From NCBI GenBank assembly GCA_937867175.1, contig CALMKG010000457.1:1-39194 (forward strand): a DNA stretch of 39,194 nt. The letters run 5' to 3'. A model generated the notes under the pieces. The model ran no database searches and was not told where the DNA came from. It saw only the letters and a list, made by a program, of their open reading frames with translations. Below, piece by piece: positions 31,787 to 39,194 of this stretch. This DNA comes from an uncultured Propionibacterium sp. (GTDB lineage Bacteria > Actinomycetota > Actinomycetes > Propionibacteriales > Propionibacteriaceae). Every line of letters starts with the position of its first letter. Position 1 is the first letter of the stretch. Both the position numbers and the translations under genes were made by a program.

Positions 31787-32220
31787 TCGCGTTCCCTCCA
31801 TGTGTCCAGTGGGGAGGTGCTCGCGGCTTTGACCATGCGACTGCCTGGGACGCCCGGTACCGACAGGTCGGCCAGGTCGAGGAGGCATTCGACGGTTGCC
31901 GTGACCGTTCCGGCTGTTCCGACGGGCTTGCTGAAGTCGCCGACGTCCACGACCACCTGCACGTTCAGGCAGTGGATGTCTTGGTTGGCCAGGCTCGCCT
32001 CTGCGGCAGCGACCGCTTCCTGTCTCGCCTCGGAGCTGGAGCGGGCGATCGAGGCCGTGCGGGCAGCGTCGGCGGCAGCGGCCTCGACTGCCGCGTGGGT
32101 GGTGGCGGTGCGCCCGCCGAAGATGATCAACCCGACGAACAACACGAACGCGGGTACGCCGATGATGGCCTCGATCGCCGCCGATCCTCGCTCGTCGTGC
32201 CTCCTGGTCCACGTCCTCAC
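31783..32220 (-). CDS. TadE-like minor pilin
   Basis: A 145-residue protein starting at GTG 32220, which overlaps the upstream stop. The N-terminus RRHDERGSAAIEAIIGVPAFVLFVGL has the class III prepilin layout: DERG, cleavage after Gly, Glu at +5, then a hydrophobic helix. The external domain follows the TadE pattern (THAAVEAAAADAARTASIAR) and has two Cys (HCLNVQ, ECLLDL) that may pair. Minor pilins of this family assemble with the Flp pilin. No prepilin peptidase gene is seen in the window. Confidence 0.82.
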   Translation of the reverse strand: MRTWTRRHDERGSAAIEAIIGVPAFVLFVGLIIFGGRTATTHAAVEAAAADAARTASIARSSSEARQEAVAAAEASLANQDIHCLNVQVVVDVGDFSKPVGTAGTVTATVECLLDLADLSVPGVPGSRMVKAASTSPLDTWRERE

Positions 32221-32597
32221 GGTGCGGTCAGCCTCTCCACCGGCAACGACGCAGACTGGATGATCACCGGATTCCACCCCGGGATAACGCTGAGGCTGTG
32301 TCCGGTGACAGTCACCGTGACCGTGGTGGCGGTCCGGTTGGCGGTCGAGCTCGCGCCTTTCAGCACGTCGTCACCGCCGGCTTCGTCGATGAAGGCGTTG
32401 GCGGCCGAGACGCCGTCGGTCTCCTTGCCCGTCTCCCCGCCGGCAGCTTTCGCGCCCTCGGTCGCGGCAGCGATGGCCACAGTCCGGGCGTGGTAAAACA
32501 ACGCGGCCTGCATCCCCAGGAACATCACCGCGAACAGGGCGGGCAGCAGGATGACGAGCTCGATCGTGGCCGAGCCGCGTTCGTCCCTCGTGCGCAT
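32217..32597 (-). CDS. TadE-like minor pilin
   Basis: A 126-residue protein from ATG 32597, eight bases after the Flp-like gene. TRDERGSATIELVILLPALFAVMFLGMQAALFYHAR shows the DERG|SATIE processing pattern and the TadE hydrophobic helix. A compact external domain (VAIAAATEGAKAAGGE, then TATTVTVTVTGHSLSVIPGW) follows, typical of actinobacterial TadE proteins. No cysteines. It is the first of three consecutive TadE/TadG-type genes, coupled to the next by a GTGA overlap. Confidence 0.83.
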   Translation of the reverse strand: MRTRDERGSATIELVILLPALFAVMFLGMQAALFYHARTVAIAAATEGAKAAGGETGKETDGVSAANAFIDEAGGDDVLKGASSTANRTATTVTVTVTGHSLSVIPGWNPVIIQSASLPVERLTAP

Positions 32598-32605
32598 GGG
32601 GCCGG

Positions 32606-32806
32606 CTACTTGATGTTGCCGGCCTGGCTGGAGACGTACGCCTTCAGGGCGGCGACCACGATGCCCACGATGGCGATGACAGCCACCGCCCACAGCACAT
32701 GCTCGGTCGTGACCGAGCCACGCTCGTCGCGGGGACGCAGACGCGCGTCGGCCCAGTCGTCGGCACTGAGATGCAGCGTCAGCAGAAGTGCGAGCAGTCG
32801 GTTCAT
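32606..32806 (-). CDS. Flp-like major pilin candidate (DUF4244-like)
   Basis: A 66-residue protein. A 28-residue N-terminal part with some hydrophobic character (MNRLLALLLTLHLSADDWAD) precedes DERGSVTTEH, where cleavage after Gly would leave Glu at +5, and one hydrophobic helix (VLWAVAVIAIVGIVVAAL), ending in a short polar tail. Length, single helix and the Gly/Glu motif match Flp-type pilins. The gene lies between the TadC and TadE genes, the usual position. AAGGGA precedes the ATG. It is the best candidate for the main pilus subunit of this operon. Confidence 0.8.
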   Translation of the reverse strand: MNRLLALLLTLHLSADDWADARLRPRDERGSVTTEHVLWAVAVIAIVGIVVAALKAYVSSQAGNIK

Positions 32807-32855
32807 AGATGTTTCCCTTTCCTCGATGGGTTCCCTTTCGTAGGGGTGGTGGTTG

Positions 32856-33761
32856 TTAGGTGTTGCTGAACATCCGCAGCACGGACGGGGCGACCAGGAG
32901 CGCCATGAAGATGACCCCGAGCAACGAGCCGGGGATGGTCATGCGCTCACCGACCGCGTTGGCTTCGGCGATCTCGTCGTTGAGCATCGCCGTGCGCATC
33001 GCCGCGGAGCGGGCACGCAGGTTGGTGTAGACCGAGGCGCCCTCTTCTCCGGAGAGCCTCATGATGTCGGCGAAGTCGTCGAGCTCGGGCAGCCCCAGTT
33101 CGTCGGCCAACGCGTGCAGGGCGTCCCAGGGTGGTTGGCCGGACCAGCGGGAGCGGGTCAGCTCTTCGGAGAGTCGGGTGAAGACCCACGAGTCACCGAC
33201 CTCGGCGGCCGACTCCATGGCTTGGCGAACCCCGGAGCCGTTGTTTCGCTCCAGGGCGACCAGGTCGATGTAGGCCCCGAGTGCGCGCGCGAACTCGAGC
33301 CGTGCCTTGCGGGCGTCGTCGACGGCGTTGTAGTTGGGGAGGAAGAACATCACCACCGCGAGTCCGAGCGAGGCGATGGCCGGGACCGCCACCGGGAAGC
33401 CGAGGCCGATGGTCGCGAAGAAGAACGCGAGCAGCGGCGGGATGACCAGGCCCATGAGAGCCATCACGATCTTGTCGCCGTAGAACCGGGCGAGCGGGAT
33501 CCGCAGTAGCGCCAGCTCCCGGGTCGGGGTCCTAATCCACATGGCTGGCGGCAGAACCTTGATCGCCCACACGCCGATCCGTTCCTTACCCGTGGTGGTC
33601 GTAACGGGTCCGATGCTGGTTGTCCGTGCTCGGGCGGGCGTGAGGCGGCCCAGCGCTTCGGCGAGATCCGGCTCGGCCGGCAGGAGCCGAGCAACCAGCA
33701 GCACGACGCCGAGACCCAGAAGCGCGCCGGCGAGCAGGGCGAGCTGGAGTCCGGTGGTCAT
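32856..33761 (-). CDS. tadC: TadC-like type II/IV secretion inner-membrane platform protein
   Basis: A 301-residue protein starting at ATG 33761, overlapping the TadB stop (ATGA). Membrane segments lie at ~5-25, 100-125, 127-148 and at the C-terminus (~275-295). The GspF/TadC-type cytoplasmic helical domain lies between (FARALGAYIDLVALERNNGSGVRQAMESAA, then RLSGEEGASVYTNLRARSAAMRTAML). With TadB it forms the platform on which the TadA ATPase drives pilin assembly. The order TadA-TadB-TadC is the standard one. Confidence 0.85.
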   Translation of the reverse strand: MTTGLQLALLAGALLGLGVVLLVARLLPAEPDLAEALGRLTPARARTTSIGPVTTTTGKERIGVWAIKVLPPAMWIRTPTRELALLRIPLARFYGDKIVMALMGLVIPPLLAFFFATIGLGFPVAVPAIASLGLAVVMFFLPNYNAVDDARKARLEFARALGAYIDLVALERNNGSGVRQAMESAAEVGDSWVFTRLSEELTRSRWSGQPPWDALHALADELGLPELDDFADIMRLSGEEGASVYTNLRARSAAMRTAMLNDEIAEANAVGERMTIPGSLLGVIFMALLVAPSVLRMFSNT

Positions 33762-34618
33762 GCTGCGCCCTCCCTGGTCGCGGTGGGGACGGGCGATAGG
33801 AATCTGGGCATCGCCCGTCCTATCGCCATCCGCTTCATCCACACGAGCGTCGCGACGTACATCGCCAACAACGCGACGAGGATGACTTGGCCCAGTGGGC
33901 TCTGGTACGGCTCGACGTAGGTTCCTGACACGGCGAGGATCACCAGCACCCCCACGCTGATGAGGGTCACCCATCGTGCGGTCGCGCGTGGCTTGGCGCG
34001 GTCGGCCTCGACCTGACGGCGGGCGCGCACGTCGGCGGCGACCGATTCAGCCAGTCCTTCCAGGACGCTGGCCAGCCCTGCGCCCCTCCTGCGTGCACCC
34101 AGGATCAGGTTCGCGGCGACCAGGTCGCCGGTGGCGTCGTCGAGCTCGTCGGCGAACGCACGCAACGCGTCCTCGGTGTTCCAGCGGGCCCGCAGACGGG
34201 CGACCAGGCGGGTAACCTCGGGGGAGATCGCGGCTGGGGTTGAGCGGAGCGTGGCGACCAAGGCTTGCTCCAGACCGACCCCGACGGTGAGGACACCGGA
34301 GAGTGATCGGGTCCATTCCTCCATCGCCTCCAACCGTTGGATCCGCTGCGCGGCCGAGGACGAGGACAGCAGGACCGGAAGGCCCACGAAGGCCACCGGC
34401 ACGACGGCCAGGGCGAGCACCCACCCGGTGACCAGGAACGCCACGACCCCCGCGGCGACCCCGGCGAGGAGGAGCATGCGGGTCTGTTTGGTCAGCTTCC
34501 GGACTCGGTGCGGGCGGGAGGGGCGCTCGACCACGGGGGAGGGGTGCAGCCCGACCACGAGCGCGATGAGGCCGCCCACGACCAGGGCGCCGGCCAGAGC
34601 CGGGACGACAACGATCAC
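33758..34618 (-). CDS. tadB: TadB-like type II/IV secretion inner-membrane platform protein
   Basis: A 286-residue GspF-domain protein from a GTG that overlaps the TadA stop and has AGGAGG upstream. Membrane segments are at ~5-25, 48-85 (two) and ~225-262 (two). The cytoplasmic domain has the family pattern (EEWTRSLSGVLTVGVGLEQALVATLRSTP, FADELDDATGDLVAANLILGARRRGAGLASVLEGLAESVAADVRARRQVEADRAK split over ~110-215). Partner of TadC. The last ~20 codons overlie a nested inverted repeat with the GGACGGGCGA motif (33787-33827). Confidence 0.87.
   Translation of the reverse strand: MIVVVPALAGALVVGGLIALVVGLHPSPVVERPSRPHRVRKLTKQTRMLLLAGVAAGVVAFLVTGWVLALAVVPVAFVGLPVLLSSSSAAQRIQRLEAMEEWTRSLSGVLTVGVGLEQALVATLRSTPAAISPEVTRLVARLRARWNTEDALRAFADELDDATGDLVAANLILGARRRGAGLASVLEGLAESVAADVRARRQVEADRAKPRATARWVTLISVGVLVILAVSGTYVEPYQSPLGQVILVALLAMYVATLVWMKRMAIGRAMPRFLSPVPTATREGAA
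33787..33827. repeat. nested inverted repeats built on the GGACGGGCGA motif
   Basis: GGACGGGCGAT (33787-33797) pairs with ATCGCCCGTCC (33810-33820). GGCGATAGG (33792-33800) pairs with CCTATCGCC (33819-33827). The two pairings overlap and exclude each other. The element lies inside the 3' end of the TadB gene, about 26 bases before the TadC start. The same 10-mer forms the cluster at 28107-28312. It could be a protein-binding site or an RNA switch between the coupled genes. Confidence 0.5.
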
Positions 34619-36099
34619 GACCGCACCTCCTGCTGCGCCAAGTAGGTGTTGAGGTCGAATCCGTACCCAGTGAGTGCGCGGTAGGCGTCGGGCAGCACCG
34701 TCGGGACTGCGGTGCCGTCGGGACCGGGGGAGAAGACGTGCGTGGTGGCGTATCCGGTCTCGCGCTCGCCGGGGTCCAGGGCGATGATCTCGGCGACTCT
34801 GCGTCGTCGGGTCGGGCGCCCGCCCTCGGTGAGGGTGCGCATGTCGAGGTGGACGATCACGTCGACGGTGGAGGCGAGCTTGCTGGTGGCCAACCCGTGG
34901 GTGACGTGCGGCCCGGCCTCCATCGCGCAGGTGACCAGCTTGCGGATCGCTGCGACCGCGTCGGAGGCGTGGGTGGTGGAGATCGAGCCGGTGCCGGACT
35001 CCATCGCCTTGATCATCGCCCAGACCTCCTTGCCCCGGACCTCGCCGACGATCTGGCGGGCGAGGTTGAAGCGGAAGGAGTCGACCAGGGCGTCATCGAG
35101 GGTGAACTCACCCGCCATCCGGCCGTCGACCCCGCGTTCGCCGGAGCCCGGACGGGCCTCCCACGGGTGCACGATCCGGTGCCGACCGAGCTCGTGCAGG
35201 TGCAGCTCGTACTCGGTCTCGAAGGTGCCGATGGCCTCCAGCGGGTCGATCTCGGCGCACAACGCCCGGACCAGGGTCGTCTTCCCCGCACCCTGAGAGC
35301 CGGAGACCACGATCGACTTGCGAGCCCGCACCGCCGCCCGGAGGAACGACGCGGCGACGGGAGTGAGCATCTGGCGGTCGACGAGATCGTCGAGGGTGAT
35401 CTCCATGAGTCGGTGCCGCCTGATGACCACCGACGGGCGAGGAGTCACCCACGCTGCGGCCGCCAGGCGCGAGCCACCGTCGAGCCGCAGGTGGAGGCGC
35501 GGTTGTGCTTCGGAGAATCCGCGGGCATTGACCTCGGAGCGGGAGGCGATGAAGACCAGGAAGTCGATCAGCTCATCATCGGAGTCAGCCACGGGCGGCC
35601 CATCGACCAGGCTGCCGTCGACGAGTTCGAGCAGGACGTTGTCGTGGCCGGTGATGATGATGTTCTCGACCCGGTCGTCGTCGACGAGCGGTTGGAGCCG
35701 GCCGAGTCGGAACAGCGAATCGAACACCGCTCGGGCCAGCGCGTCTTGATCGGACCCGGGCAGGGTCGTCATTCCGGCGTTCACCCGGTCGGAGACGGTG
35801 CCCTCGATCAGGTCGAGCACGATCGTGCGTCCCAGCTCCTCTTGGGCGATCTTGTCCATGCGTCCACGGTCGGCCGCGACCGCCTGACTCAGCTGCTCGG
35901 ATGCCTGCGCCCGCAACGCCGAGACCAGTGACCAGTCGACGGTGCTGCCGAGAGGTGTGGTGCCCACAGCCGTCAGGTGTGCCACCGTCCCCACCGGGCG
36001 GCTGACACCGTTCGGTTCGCCCACGGGCGGAACTGTCTGGACGAAGAGCGGCAGTCCCGTAAGCGGAGTCTTGAGGTCCTCAGAGCGTTCCGTGGTCAT
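34615..36099 (-). CDS. tadA: TadA/CpaF-type pilus assembly ATPase
   Basis: A 494-residue secretion ATPase. The N-terminal domain (~1-150) is followed by LGRLQPLVDDDRVENIIITGHDNV and the catalytic core: Walker A VVSGSQGAGKTTLVRALCAEI, an acidic box with FETEYELHLHELGRH, Walker B-like RQIVGEVRGKEVWAMIKAMESGTGSISTTHASDA (split motif including the His box), and a C-terminal VDVIVHLDM region. This is the family that powers Flp/Tad pilus extrusion and type II/IV secretion. Its ATG overlaps the TadZ-like stop and has GGAG seven bases upstream; its stop overlaps TadB. Confidence 0.92.
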   Translation of the reverse strand: MTTERSEDLKTPLTGLPLFVQTVPPVGEPNGVSRPVGTVAHLTAVGTTPLGSTVDWSLVSALRAQASEQLSQAVAADRGRMDKIAQEELGRTIVLDLIEGTVSDRVNAGMTTLPGSDQDALARAVFDSLFRLGRLQPLVDDDRVENIIITGHDNVLLELVDGSLVDGPPVADSDDELIDFLVFIASRSEVNARGFSEAQPRLHLRLDGGSRLAAAAWVTPRPSVVIRRHRLMEITLDDLVDRQMLTPVAASFLRAAVRARKSIVVSGSQGAGKTTLVRALCAEIDPLEAIGTFETEYELHLHELGRHRIVHPWEARPGSGERGVDGRMAGEFTLDDALVDSFRFNLARQIVGEVRGKEVWAMIKAMESGTGSISTTHASDAVAAIRKLVTCAMEAGPHVTHGLATSKLASTVDVIVHLDMRTLTEGGRPTRRRRVAEIIALDPGERETGYATTHVFSPGPDGTAVPTVLPDAYRALTGYGFDLNTYLAQQEVRS

Positions 36100-36863
36100 G
36101 ATCGGGCTCCTTCGAGGAGCTCGGTACGACGGCGGGTGATCGTCGAGTGGATCGAGGCGATCGCTGAGTTGAGCCCGCGGATGAGGGGACTGGACTCGTG
36201 ACGTTTCGGCGGCTGTGCCCCTCGCGAGAACACCGCGGCCGTCTCGGGATCGTCGGGAAGCGCCGCGATGACGGGCAGGCTGACGGCGCCGGCGACGTCG
36301 CGTGCGTTGTAGGGCTGGCCCTCGCCGACGAGCACGATGCCCGACTGGTGCCAGTCCAGTGCCGGGCGCTGGAATGCCTCGGCCCAGGACCGCAGGGCCG
36401 ACAGGTTGGGCAGCGTTGTGCCGCTGACGAGTAGGGCAAGGTCGGCGGCGTCGAGCAGCGGTTGCGGGGAGCCGTGGAGGCCGAGGCGGCCGGCGTCCAC
36501 GATGACGTCCTGCCCCGTGGACTCAAGGTCGCCGAGCGCGTGGGCGAGCGGCTCCCACAGATCCCTCAGTGCACCGGCCTGGGTATGTGACCGTGTCCCG
36601 GCGACGAACGAGACGGTCGTGTCGTCGAGGGATTGGGCGACGTCCGCAAGAGCCTCGCCGAGGTCGCTGGCGGTGAGAGCCAGCTCGATCAGTCCCGCGT
36701 CGTACTCGCGCGTGCCGCGGAAGTAGCCCGCAAGCAGGTTCGAGCCACCGGTTGGATCGGCCTCGACCAGCAGCACGGGGCGTGGCCACAGCAACGCGAG
36801 TCCGAGTGCCGTGGTGGTCACGCCGGGGGACCCGGAAGCAGAAGAGAGGGTGACGACGGCCAT
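36096..36863 (-). CDS. TadZ/CpaE-like ParA-family protein with degenerate P-loop
   Basis: A 255-residue protein with the MinD/ParA fold: an N-terminal strand and loop VVTLSSASGSPGVTTTALGLAL, then VLLVEADPTGGSNLL, DVIVDAGRLG and ALLVSGTTLPNLSALRSW. The loop aligns with the deviant Walker A (KGGxGKTT), but both lysines are absent (SGSPGVTTT). ATP hydrolysis may therefore be impaired or absent. TadZ/CpaE proteins position the Tad pilus at the membrane, and the location directly before the TadA gene supports that. ATG 36863 overlaps the upstream stop by one base with GGGAG ahead of it. Confidence 0.8.
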   Translation of the reverse strand: MAVVTLSSASGSPGVTTTALGLALLWPRPVLLVEADPTGGSNLLAGYFRGTREYDAGLIELALTASDLGEALADVAQSLDDTTVSFVAGTRSHTQAGALRDLWEPLAHALGDLESTGQDVIVDAGRLGLHGSPQPLLDAADLALLVSGTTLPNLSALRSWAEAFQRPALDWHQSGIVLVGEGQPYNARDVAGAVSLPVIAALPDDPETAAVFSRGAQPPKRHESSPLIRGLNSAIASIHSTITRRRTELLEGARS

Positions 36864-37531
36864 CAACGCTCCCTGGAGTCCAGGATGAGGGCGATGTTGC
36901 CGGTGGCGATGCGGGTGGCGAGCACGGCGGCGTCGGTCTTCGCGACGAGGAGGTCGACCACGGTCTGGCCGGTCTCGTCGGAGATGTGGACGCCGACGAC
37001 CGTGGCGTCGCTGGTGAGCGGTGCGCCGGCGGGAAGGTCGTCGCCCTGCGCCGGTGTGGCGACGACGCGGACCTTGTCGCCGTACTGGAGGTCGAGGCCT
37101 GGAGCCTGTGCTGGCGTCAGTGCCACGCCCACCACTGACTGGCCCTCACCTGGGACGACCGTGTCGGTGAACGATCCGGGGGTCAGCATCCCGCCCTCGG
37201 CGATGTCCACGGCTGCGCGTTGGCCGACGACCTGGTCGAGCTCCGAGCCGGCGACCGGCTTGAGAGCCGGGTCGGCGCTGAGCCGCACGCGGGCGAGGTC
37301 GTCTGCCTCGATTACCGAGCCGCGCTCGATGCTGTGCCGGGCGACGAGGACCTCTTGGGTGTTCGTGGTCGCTGTCCAGGCCCAGCCGGCGAGCAGGGCG
37401 CCGATACAGATGGCGCCGATCGCGGCGGCCACGAGGGCGGGACGTCGGCGCAGCTTCGGCGGCGGCGCGAGCGGTGTCGCGGCCGGACCCTGCGTGCTGA
37501 GAGTCCCGTCGACTCCGGTGGCTGTACTCAT
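36863..37531 (-). CDS. SAF-domain protein, CpaB/RcpC-like
   Basis: A 222-residue protein with one membrane segment (~30-52, PALVAAAIGAICIGALLAGWAW) and an external SAF domain: EVLVARHSIERGSVIEADDLARVRL. A RcpC-like second half follows (LDLQYGDKVRVVATPAQG, then VVDLLVAKTDAAVLATRIATGNIALIL). Pilus-associated SAF proteins are assembly factors that may bind peptidoglycan. ATG 37531 fits GAGAGG eight bases upstream better than GTG 37537. The gene begins 22 bases after the secreted-protein gene and runs into the TadZ-like gene. Confidence 0.85.
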   Translation of the reverse strand: MSTATGVDGTLSTQGPAATPLAPPPKLRRRPALVAAAIGAICIGALLAGWAWTATTNTQEVLVARHSIERGSVIEADDLARVRLSADPALKPVAGSELDQVVGQRAAVDIAEGGMLTPGSFTDTVVPGEGQSVVGVALTPAQAPGLDLQYGDKVRVVATPAQGDDLPAGAPLTSDATVVGVHISDETGQTVVDLLVAKTDAAVLATRIATGNIALILDSRER

Positions 37532-37553
37532 ACTCACTGCCTCTCCGCGCCCG

Positions 37554-38513
37554 CTACTGCACGAGCACCTGCGCTTCCCCGACCGAGATCGCGGTCGTCC
37601 GTGTGAGGCCGTTCAGCAGGATGGTTCCTGTCTGTCCGGCGCCTTCCCAGGTGATGACCCAGTCCGAGGTGGCGGTCACGGTGTACTTCCCGTCCGACTG
37701 CGACGAGCTGGACTTCTCATAGGTGTGCCCGCAGTCCGGGGACGACTTGTCGCCGTACGCCGCCTTGTACGGCGTGCCGGCGGTCGTGCACACGACCTCG
37801 GTGCCGTCGCCCATGCTCCAAGTGACCTGGCGGACCTGTGCCGTCGCCGTGACGGTGATGCCTCCGGCTGTCGCGGACTCGGTGATCGGTCCCCAGGTGT
37901 GCTCGTTCGGCGCGGCGACCCAGAGCCAGACCGGCATGCCGACGATCCCGATGCTGTCCTCACCTGGCTCAGGTGTGATGCCGATGTCGATGGCGCGCAA
38001 CGCCATCTGCTCGATCGCGAGCTGAGCGACCTCACGGGGTGTTGGGCCGGTGCCGGAGTTCGGCGGTGGATCGGCCGCCCACACCAGGATCAGTAGGTCG
38101 GTCTGAGGTTGGTAGCAGTTGTAGACCGCGCCATCCCCGGGCTCGTGGCCCTGCCAACTCGGGTCGCCTGCCGGCGGTTGGGGATCGACCGCCGCGATGT
38201 AGCAGTTGTAGGCGTTCGACCAGTAGCCCGCCTCGCTTGAGCAGGGGACCGGACCGGGCGGTGGCTTCGAGATCCCTTGGTCTGTGCCGTCCCAGTAGCA
38301 GGCAGAGCCCGTGCCGGTGTCCGTCGGGCCGTCACCTCCGCCGTTGCCCGGATCCGACGGATTTCCCGGTACCTCGACCCAGATCAGACACTCGCCCGTA
38401 GTCGGGTTGGTCTGCTGGCAGACCGTGTCCGCCTGCGCGCGGATCTGTCCCCCGGCGACGATTCCGCCGGTGGTGATCAGGATCGCGACGATCCGGATCA
38501 CGAGGCGTCGCAT
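37554..38513 (-). CDS. secreted protein of unknown function in the pilus operon
   Basis: A 319-residue exported protein with a classic leader (MRRLVIRIVAILITTGGIVAGGQIRAQA, split here by description: basic start, hydrophobic core, cleavage after AQA). The mature part is Gly/Pro-rich at first and has about nine cysteines (VCQQ, ECLIW, ACYWD, PCSSE, NCYIA, NCYQP, VCTTA, DCGHT), suggesting several disulfides. The second half (AGGITVTATAQVRQVTWSMGDG, VTATSDWVITWEG) looks like beta-sandwich repeats of the PKD type. Similar proteins precede Tad genes in actinobacterial elements, where they are often mislabelled ATP/GTP-binding; no P-loop is visible here. Confidence 0.75.
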   Translation of the reverse strand: MRRLVIRIVAILITTGGIVAGGQIRAQADTVCQQTNPTTGECLIWVEVPGNPSDPGNGGGDGPTDTGTGSACYWDGTDQGISKPPPGPVPCSSEAGYWSNAYNCYIAAVDPQPPAGDPSWQGHEPGDGAVYNCYQPQTDLLILVWAADPPPNSGTGPTPREVAQLAIEQMALRAIDIGITPEPGEDSIGIVGMPVWLWVAAPNEHTWGPITESATAGGITVTATAQVRQVTWSMGDGTEVVCTTAGTPYKAAYGDKSSPDCGHTYEKSSSSQSDGKYTVTATSDWVITWEGAGQTGTILLNGLTRTTAISVGEAQVLVQ

Positions 38514-39124
38514 GGGTCCTTCTTGAGGTCTTGACCGGTGGCCACCCGCCAGCCCCCGGTCGGGTTGGCGGCGTAGTGGTAGTTGGCGACGGTTAGACGG
38601 GTCCAGCCGGTGTCGGGGCGGCTGCTGCTGACGATGGACTTGCCGGTCGCATCGACCACGTCAACCTGGCTGACGTCCCAGCAGACATCGATCTGGACCG
38701 TGGGAACCTTGCCCGCCTTCGGATCGGAGTTGTCGAGGTTGACCGATTGGACGTCGAGCTTGGTGATCTTGGTGTCGCCGACCTGCTTCTGGTTGGCCTC
38801 GCGCTGACTCTTCAAGGCGGTCTGCTGGGCAGACAGCTGCACTCCGGTCGCGACCGTAGAGAGCGCGCCGAGTGATTCGCTCGGCTGCTGTCCAAGCCGG
38901 TCCACGGTGGCGTAGTACTTCGCGACAAGCGCCGACGCCGCCTCTGATGCGATATCGCTGTCGGACTGCGGCGTCGGGGAAGTGGTGGTCGGGGCGGGCG
39001 AGCTCGAACTCGAGGTGGGGGTCGGGGTCGCCTCCGGATCATTGCCGTCGGAGGCACAACCTCCCATTGCGATCGCCACCGCGGTAGCGGTCGCCAGGAG
39101 CGAGAAGCGTCGTGCGTTCGTCAT
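38498..39124 (-). CDS. lipoprotein of the pilus/transfer operon
   Basis: A 208-residue protein with a lipoprotein leader (basic start, LLATATAVAIAMGGC lipobox) and a long Ser/Thr/Pro linker (~30-55). A globular domain follows (~60-208: IASEAASALVAKYYATVDRLGQ, then VQIDVCWDVSQVDVVDATGKSI and NYHYAANPTGGWRVATGQDLKKDPC). The pattern resembles NTF2-like extracellular domains of surface lipoproteins; two Cys may pair. It is the first gene of the leftward operon visible in the window and overlaps the next gene by 16 bases. The function is unknown; surface anchoring of the pilus system is plausible. Confidence 0.75.
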   Translation of the reverse strand: MTNARRFSLLATATAVAIAMGGCASDGNDPEATPTPTSSSSSPAPTTTSPTPQSDSDIASEAASALVAKYYATVDRLGQQPSESLGALSTVATGVQLSAQQTALKSQREANQKQVGDTKITKLDVQSVNLDNSDPKAGKVPTVQIDVCWDVSQVDVVDATGKSIVSSSRPDTGWTRLTVANYHYAANPTGGWRVATGQDLKKDPCDAS

Positions 39125-39194
39125 GGCCGAGTCCTGGTCGCCTTCGCGAGAACACCCCGAGAAGGACGCGTACGGCGCCCTGACGGCGGGCCGA

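Noticed and set aside
35426-35435. CGACGGGCGA within the TadA gene as another copy of the 10-mer
   Set aside because: One base differs and it is isolated in coding sequence, so it was not counted with the cluster.

Overview
The window is high-GC DNA with many GTG starts, 4-base ATGA/GTGA gene overlaps and probable leaderless genes. Its gene families (SCO6880-type conjugation proteins, CopRS-type copper regulation, actinobacterial Tad proteins) point to an Actinomycetota host. A Nocardioidaceae- or Micrococcales-like genus is only a guess. Overall it looks like part of a conjugative plasmid or integrative conjugative element carrying metal-resistance cargo. I saw no tRNA, rRNA or CRISPR array. 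No relaxase or coupling ATPase is recognisable, so those parts probably lie outside the window.

Layout. (1) 20-736: an ArdC-type antirestriction protein cut off at its metalloprotease motif. (2) 990-8490: a copper module. A multicopper oxidase and a small SHOCT membrane protein read leftward. A small Met-rich membrane peptide, CopR-like regulator, CopS-like kinase, P1B-ATPase and beta-propeller lipoprotein read rightward. Two oppositely oriented 11-bp-period direct repeats in the shared promoter region look like boxes for the response regulator. (3) 8508-10759: a methyltransferase remnant, then a CmtR-like ArsR sensor and two CDF exporters. (4) 10832-17318: a probable mobile cassette with a tyrosine recombinase, a small HTH protein and a large zinc-ribbon recombinase-like protein, followed by an NmtR-like ArsR sensor, a CDF exporter and a HupE-type permease. 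It is bracketed by two related ~100-bp arrays of CAGGTT motifs.

(5) 17303-28073, leftward except one gene: the conjugation core (VirB4-like ATPase, SCO6880-family protein, VirB6-like protein, two small VirB2-like membrane proteins, NlpC/P60 cell-wall hydrolase, VirB8-like protein), a ParB-like protein, two unrecognised proteins and an archaeo-eukaryotic-type primase/polymerase. One DUF3024 gene sits on the opposite strand. (6) 28107-28312: six copies of a 10-bp motif at the promoter side of the primase gene, iteron- or operator-like. (7) 28251-39124, leftward: a Tad/Flp-type pilus operon (lipoprotein, secreted protein, CpaB-like, TadZ-like, TadA/CpaF, TadB, TadC, Flp-like pilin, two TadE, TadG) ending in an unusual LysM-BTAD membrane protein.

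Reading it as a whole: regions 5-7 form a transfer and surface apparatus in long, translationally coupled operons. Regions 2-4 are metal-homeostasis cargo in three separately regulated units (copper; Cd/Pb/Zn; Ni/Co/Zn). The third was probably delivered by its own site-specific recombination system at the downstream end of the VirB4-like gene.
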